This document shows, piece by piece, positions 60,538 to 64,000 of a DNA stretch of 64,000 bases. Positions within the stretch are counted from its first letter, which is position 1. Each line of letters starts with the position of its first letter. The DNA is from Vreelandella sp031769195 (GTDB lineage: Bacteria > Pseudomonadota > Gammaproteobacteria > Pseudomonadales > Halomonadaceae). Where the stretch lies: assembly GCF_031769195.1 (NCBI RefSeq), contig NZ_JAVHNP010000003.1, forward strand, positions 186,001-250,000. Direction: 5' to 3'. The notes under the pieces were generated by a model. The model worked only from the letters and a program-made list of their open reading frames with translations, ran no database searches and was not told the origin of the DNA. Both the position numbers and the translations under genes were made by a program.

Positions 60538-61383
60538 ATGTCACGCACGCTGCTGTTTGCCACCGATCTCTCTCAGGAAAACCGCGCGGCGTTTGCCCGC
60601 GCGCTGCGTTTAGCTCACCAACAAGGCGCGCAGCTGGATGTGCTGCACGTCCTCGACCCCTACCTCCCTCATCGCATGCTTCATGACCTGGAGCGCGCCG
60701 TTAACGACGATATCAGCGCGACGCTCACCGACCTGCGGGAAGACTACGCGTTAGCGCTACCATCGCTGATGATCCAAACGGTGGTAGGAGAGCCCCATGT
60801 GGAGATCTCGCGAGAAGCCCATGAGCGTCAGGCGTCGCTGATCGTGCTGGGCATGCACCGCAAACGTGGCCAAAAAGACCTGCTTTACGGCACCACCATG
60901 ATGCGTATTTTACGCAGCGCGCCGTGCCCGGTGGTGGTTGCGTCCTATCTGCCTACCCAGGCATGGCAGCACATTGTGGTGCCCATCGACTTCTCGCTGA
61001 CAGCTCGGCAAACCTTAAAAGAAGCGCTGATTCGCTTTCCTGAAGCAACGCTCACGCTGCTGCATGCGTGGAGCCTTCCCGGCGAGCGAGAGCTGGGCAA
61101 TCAGGCGTTCTATGCCCAGTGGCGTGACCACGAAGTTGCCCGCCTGCGAGCAGCGCTGGATAACGAAGTAGAAAGCCTGCTGCGGGAGCTGGACGGCGTG
61201 CCCGATATTGAGCTGGTGCTTGAACCGGGCCAGCCCTGCGACGTGTTGCATGACTATGTTAAGCGGCACTCGCCGGATCTGGTTATGTTAGGTAGTCGCA
61301 GTCGACCCCATCAACCGAACCCGTTAACCGAAATGCTGCTCAGCGAGCCGCACTGTGACCTGATGATCTGTCGACCTTGGTAA
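60538..61383 (+). CDS. Tandem universal stress protein (two UspA domains)
   Basis: A 281-residue protein with two UspA domains, about 1-140 and 145-281. First domain: 'LLFATDLSQENRAAFARALRLA' and 'LIVLGMHRKRGQKDLLYGTTMMRILRSAPCPVVV', with the G-x2-G-like nucleotide loop changed to HRKRG. Second: 'HIVVPIDFSLTARQTLKEAL' and 'LVMLGSRSRPHQPNPLTEMLLSEPHCDLMIC'. Such tandem proteins resemble UspE. Their role is in general stress or transporter regulation. AAGGAG six bases before the ATG fixes the start. Confidence 0.88.
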   Translation: MSRTLLFATDLSQENRAAFARALRLAHQQGAQLDVLHVLDPYLPHRMLHDLERAVNDDISATLTDLREDYALALPSLMIQTVVGEPHVEISREAHERQASLIVLGMHRKRGQKDLLYGTTMMRILRSAPCPVVVASYLPTQAWQHIVVPIDFSLTARQTLKEALIRFPEATLTLLHAWSLPGERELGNQAFYAQWRDHEVARLRAALDNEVESLLRELDGVPDIELVLEPGQPCDVLHDYVKRHSPDLVMLGSRSRPHQPNPLTEMLLSEPHCDLMICRPW

Positions 61384-61489
61384 AGGACCTAGCATCGTTA
61401 GGTAGCTGGTTGTACGGAACCTTTATGGTTAAGGTATGTATGTATAACGATGCATGATGTTACCCAAGCCAACAGGGGAGAGACTCACC

Positions 61490-62068
61490 GTGCAACGAGT
61501 AATGAAGAGAACCGTATGTTGGGCGGCGCTGCTGATAGGCGTGGCGCTCATCTCCACCAGCGCTGCGGCTGATAGTGTGACCGAGCGGGGGGAGCGCTTT
61601 GATCGGGTAGTGGAAGAGAACGGCCAGCGCTATACGCTGTTGGGGAGCGGGGTGTTTCGCTACATGATCTGGACCGCCTATGCAGGGGCGTATTATCAGT
61701 TGGAAGGGGAGCGTGAGCCCCAGCCGTTAAGCAATGTACCCCGCCGTTTAGAGCTTGCCTACTTTCATGAGATTGCCGCCGCCGACTTCGCTGAGGCCAC
61801 AGAGAAAACCCTTAAAGATTCGTTGACGCTTTTCGAGTTCAATCAAGTAAAAGAGAACATGGCGCAGTTAAACCAGCAGTATCGGGATGTGGTACCCGGC
61901 GACCGCTACCTGCTGAGTTGGGACGGCGACCAGTTACGCCTCGCCTTGAACGGTGAAACGCTCTATGAAGATGGCAGCGCCGAGTTTGCCAGCGCGATGT
62001 TTGGTATTTGGCTGGGGGAGCGCCCGCTGGGCGAAGACTTTCGTGATGCGCTACTCGGCATGAACTAG
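61490..62068 (+). CDS. Chalcone isomerase-like periplasmic protein
   Basis: A 192-residue secreted protein of the bacterial chalcone-isomerase-like family. The signal peptide ends at ALA-type residues AAA near residue 27. 'GERFDRVVEENGQRYTLLGSGVFRYMIWTAYAGAYYQ', 'LELAYFHEIAAADFAEATEKTL' and 'FASAMFGIWLGERPLGEDFRDALLG' are family stretches. Real isomerase activity is not established for these bacterial proteins. A GTG start with GGGGAG seven bases upstream is chosen; an ATG four codons later is possible. Confidence 0.85.
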   Translation: MQRVMKRTVCWAALLIGVALISTSAAADSVTERGERFDRVVEENGQRYTLLGSGVFRYMIWTAYAGAYYQLEGEREPQPLSNVPRRLELAYFHEIAAADFAEATEKTLKDSLTLFEFNQVKENMAQLNQQYRDVVPGDRYLLSWDGDQLRLALNGETLYEDGSAEFASAMFGIWLGERPLGEDFRDALLGMN

Positions 62069-62188
62069 CACGACAATACGCGCTGAAAGAGCCTCTTCTC
62101 GCCATCGCTCGCTTGGGGCCAGTGCTTGCCTGCGTTTACACTCTGCCGATGGTATAACGTGACCATTGAGTGGAAGGAAGGGGCAAGC

Positions 62189-62626
62189 GTGAAAGCACTA
62201 ATTCAGCGGGTAAAACACGCCAGCGTGACGGTGGAGGGTAGCACCATCGGCGCCATTGAGCATGGGCTGCTGGCGCTGGTGGGGGTAGAGCGGGGCGACA
62301 GTGAAGCAAATGCCGATAAACTGCTGCATAAGCTGCTTCACTATCGGGTGTTTAGCGACGAGGCGGGCAAGATGAACCATAACCTGCAGCAGGCCGAAGG
62401 CGGGCTGCTGCTGGTGTCTCAGTTCACGCTGGCCGCCGATACCCGTAAGGGTTTGCGCCCCGGCTTCTCTAGCGCCGCGCCACCCGATGAAGGCGAACGG
62501 CTGTTTCAGTACCTGGTTGCCCAGGCCCGCGTCGCTTGGTCGCCGGTCGCCACCGGCCAGTTTGGCGCGGATATGCAGGTCGCCTTGGTGAATGACGGGC
62601 CGGTGACCTTTTTGCTAGAGGACTAA
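62189..62626 (+). CDS. dtd: D-aminoacyl-tRNA deacylase
   Basis: A 145-residue Dtd, the usual length. It removes D-amino acids from tRNA. 'MKALIQRVKHASVTV'-type start, the active-site 'LLLVSQFTLAADTRKGLRPGFSSAAPP' and the 'VNDGPVTFLLE' end with the Gly-cisPro motif are all present. The start is GTG (62189), preceded by GGAAGGAAGGGG; a 21-codon upstream extension is not family-like. It converges on the ABC-F gene with five bases between stops. Confidence 0.94.
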   Translation: MKALIQRVKHASVTVEGSTIGAIEHGLLALVGVERGDSEANADKLLHKLLHYRVFSDEAGKMNHNLQQAEGGLLLVSQFTLAADTRKGLRPGFSSAAPPDEGERLFQYLVAQARVAWSPVATGQFGADMQVALVNDGPVTFLLED

Positions 62627-62631
62627 TGGCT

Positions 62632-64000
62632 TTAAGCGTTTTCGCTGGCCAAGAGTTCCGCTTCCATCGTTTCCAGAGCCTCTTCTGCGGCGAGCCAGGC
62701 TTGCTCGCTGCTATCCAAGCGCGCTTTGCTCTCTGCCTGCTTAGCGAGGGCCTTGGTCAACTCTGCCTTGCGGGCACTGTCAGTATAAAGCTCGGGGTCG
62801 GCGAGCAGCGCTTCGACTTCTTCCAGGGAGTGCTGGGCTTTTTCCATGGCTTTTTCAGCCTGGTCGCGCTCTTTTTTCAGCGGGCGAAGCTTTTCGCGCA
62901 GCTCTGCCGCCGCTTTGCGGGCGGCTTTACGGTCGCCGCTCGGCTGTTGGCTCTGGCGTTCACTCTTTTCGCTGCGGGCATCGCGGCGGTTCTCTTCCAG
63001 GCGCGCTTTTAGCCAAGCCCGGTAATCCTCCAGGTCGCCGTCGAAAGGCTCAACCCGGTTGTCGGCCACACGCCAAAACTCATCCACTGTAGCACGCAGT
63101 AGGTGTCGGTCGTGGGAGACCAGGATTACTGTGCCTTCAAAACTTGCCAGCGCTTCGGTCAGCGCTTCGCGCATTTCCAGATCCAAGTGGTTGGTGGGCT
63201 CGTCGAGCAGCAGTAGGTTGGGCTTTTGCCAGGCCACGAGAGCCAGTGCCAAGCGCGCTTTTTCACCGCCGGAGTAAGTAGCGACTTCGCCAAAGGCGTC
63301 ATCACCTTTGAAACCAAAGCCACCGAGGAAATTGCGGATCTCTTGGTCACTAGCGGTGGGAGAGAGGCGCTGCACATGCACAAAGGGCGTGGTGGTCACG
63401 TCCAGGCTTTCCAACTGATGCTGAGCAAAATAGCCAATCGCTAAATGCTCGCCGGGCACTCGTTTGCCATCTAACAGCGCAAGCTCACCCGTGAGTGACT
63501 TGATTAGGGTCGATTTACCCGCCCCGTTCGGACCTAGTAAGCCAATACGGCTGCCGGGCAGTAGCGTAACGTTGACCTTCTCTAACTGGGCCACATCGCC
63601 CGCTTCGCCGCGATAGCCAAGGGTAGCTTGGTCCAGTACCAGCAGTGGATGCGACGTTTTATCAGCGGCAGGCAGGGTGAAGTGGAAGGGCGAGTCGGTA
63701 TGGGCGACGGCGATATCGCCCATGCGCTCGAGCATTTTTACCCGGCTTTGCGCCTGCTTGGCTTTTGTTGCCTGGGCGCGAAAGCGGGCGATAAAGCGTT
63801 CAATCTCTTCACGACGGGCCTGCTGCTTGGCCGCTTCTGCTTGCTGCAGCGCGAGCTTTTCAGCCCGCGTACGTTCAAAACGGGAGTAGTTGCCCCGGTA
63901 AAGCTCCAGCGTTTGGTGATGCATATGCACGATGTGGTCGCACACGGCATCCAAAAAGTCGCGGTCGTGGGAAATCAGCAGCAGCGTGCCTGGGTAGCGG
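62632..64000 (-). CDS. ABC-F ATPase, YheS-like (5' part beyond the window)
   Basis: The last 456 or so residues of an ABC-F protein; the frame continues to the right edge. At the edge is 'YPGTLLLISHDRDFLDAV', the end of the first ABC domain. Then follow the linker 'NYSRFERTRAEKLALQQ' with a coiled stretch and the second ABC domain: Walker A GLLGPNGAGKST, signature YSGGEKARLALA, Walker B LLLDEPTNHLDL. The C-terminal 100 residues are a Lys/Glu-rich coiled coil. The linker sequence matches YheS better than Uup or EttA. ABC-F proteins act on ribosomes. Confidence 0.9.
   Translation of the reverse strand, partial: RYPGTLLLISHDRDFLDAVCDHIVHMHHQTLELYRGNYSRFERTRAEKLALQQAEAAKQQARREEIERFIARFRAQATKAKQAQSRVKMLERMGDIAVAHTDSPFHFTLPAADKTSHPLLVLDQATLGYRGEAGDVAQLEKVNVTLLPGSRIGLLGPNGAGKSTLIKSLTGELALLDGKRVPGEHLAIGYFAQHQLESLDVTTTPFVHVQRLSPTASDQEIRNFLGGFGFKGDDAFGEVATYSGGEKARLALALVAWQKPNLLLLDEPTNHLDLEMREALTEALASFEGTVILVSHDRHLLRATVDEFWRVADNRVEPFDGDLEDYRAWLKARLEENRRDARSEKSERQSQQPSGDRKAARKAAAELREKLRPLKKERDQAEKAMEKAQHSLEEVEALLADPELYTDSARKAELTKALAKQAESKARLDSSEQAWLAAEEALETMEAELLASENA

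Noticed and set aside
56207..61383. TRAP operon near a universal stress protein, reminiscent of the teaABCD ectoine uptake locus of Halomonas
   Set aside because: The binding protein is of the TakP type and unlike TeaA, thiD and two terminators lie between, and the stress protein has two domains. An ectoine role is not supported.

Overview
The window reads as chromosome of a Gammaproteobacterium, most likely a member of the Halomonadaceae (Halomonas or a close relative). The evidence is indirect: Pseudomonas-like gene orders (hemC-hemD-hemX-hemY facing argH; lptM-lysA-dapF-DUF484-xerC-HAD; engB facing cytochrome c4-dsbA), three complete TRAP uptake systems plus a lone binding protein, an Na+-coupled NSS symporter and moderately GC-rich coding DNA. 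No insertion sequence, prophage, integrase of a mobile element, CRISPR array, rRNA or tRNA was seen.

Layout. 1-0.7 kb: AT-rich leader and a small secreted protein of unknown function. 0.7-6.7 kb: cysZ, then the phosphate operon pstS-pstCAB-phoU with a Pho box between pstS and pstC. 6.8-16.1 kb: a thioesterase, an orphan TakP-like TRAP binding protein, uvrD, a HexR-type regulator, an NSS symporter, a DUF72 protein and a 2-oxoadipate dioxygenase (hglS/ydcJ type). 16.1-39.1 kb: an aromatic-acid catabolic island. 39.2-46.8 kb: mscL with an added zinc ribbon, the hemCDXY operon, and a PAS-PAS-LOV-GGDEF-EAL protein. 46.9-56.1 kb: argH, lptM, lysA, dapF, DUF484, xerC, HAD, engB, cytochrome c4, dsbA and a nuclease-like protein. 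56.2-64 kb: a TakP-like TRAP operon (Q-M-P), thiD, a tandem universal stress protein, a chalcone-isomerase-like protein, dtd, and an ABC-F ATPase that runs off the right edge.

The island encodes two inputs that meet at protocatechuate. Input one is quinate/shikimate: a TRAP transporter, an AroE paralogue, AroQ and QuiC (3-dehydroshikimate dehydratase), with a divergent TetR regulator whose likely operator lies inside the promoter of the TRAP-quiC-aroE operon. Input two is 4-hydroxybenzoate, probably with its aldehyde: a TRAP transporter, an aldehyde dehydrogenase and PobA, with an AraC regulator. Protocatechuate is then degraded by PcaHG, PcaB, a fused PcaD-PcaC (PcaL type), PcaIJ and PcaF to succinyl-CoA and acetyl-CoA.

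The strongest original observation is a 15-bp palindrome GTTCG-N5-CGAAC (or one-base variants) at five promoters of this island: pcaR-like/aroQ, the AEC transporter, pcaB, pcaI, and the TRAP-aldehyde dehydrogenase operon. It is the probable operator of the IclR/PcaR-type regulator at 16.1-16.9 kb and ties the island into one regulon. Other points for a second look are the LOV photoreceptor coupled to c-di-GMP domains in the argH-hemC gap, the MscL zinc ribbon, the NAD-type signature in the AroE paralogue and the orphan TakP. I did not find a clearly new multi-gene system such as a defence island or an unknown biosynthetic cluster.
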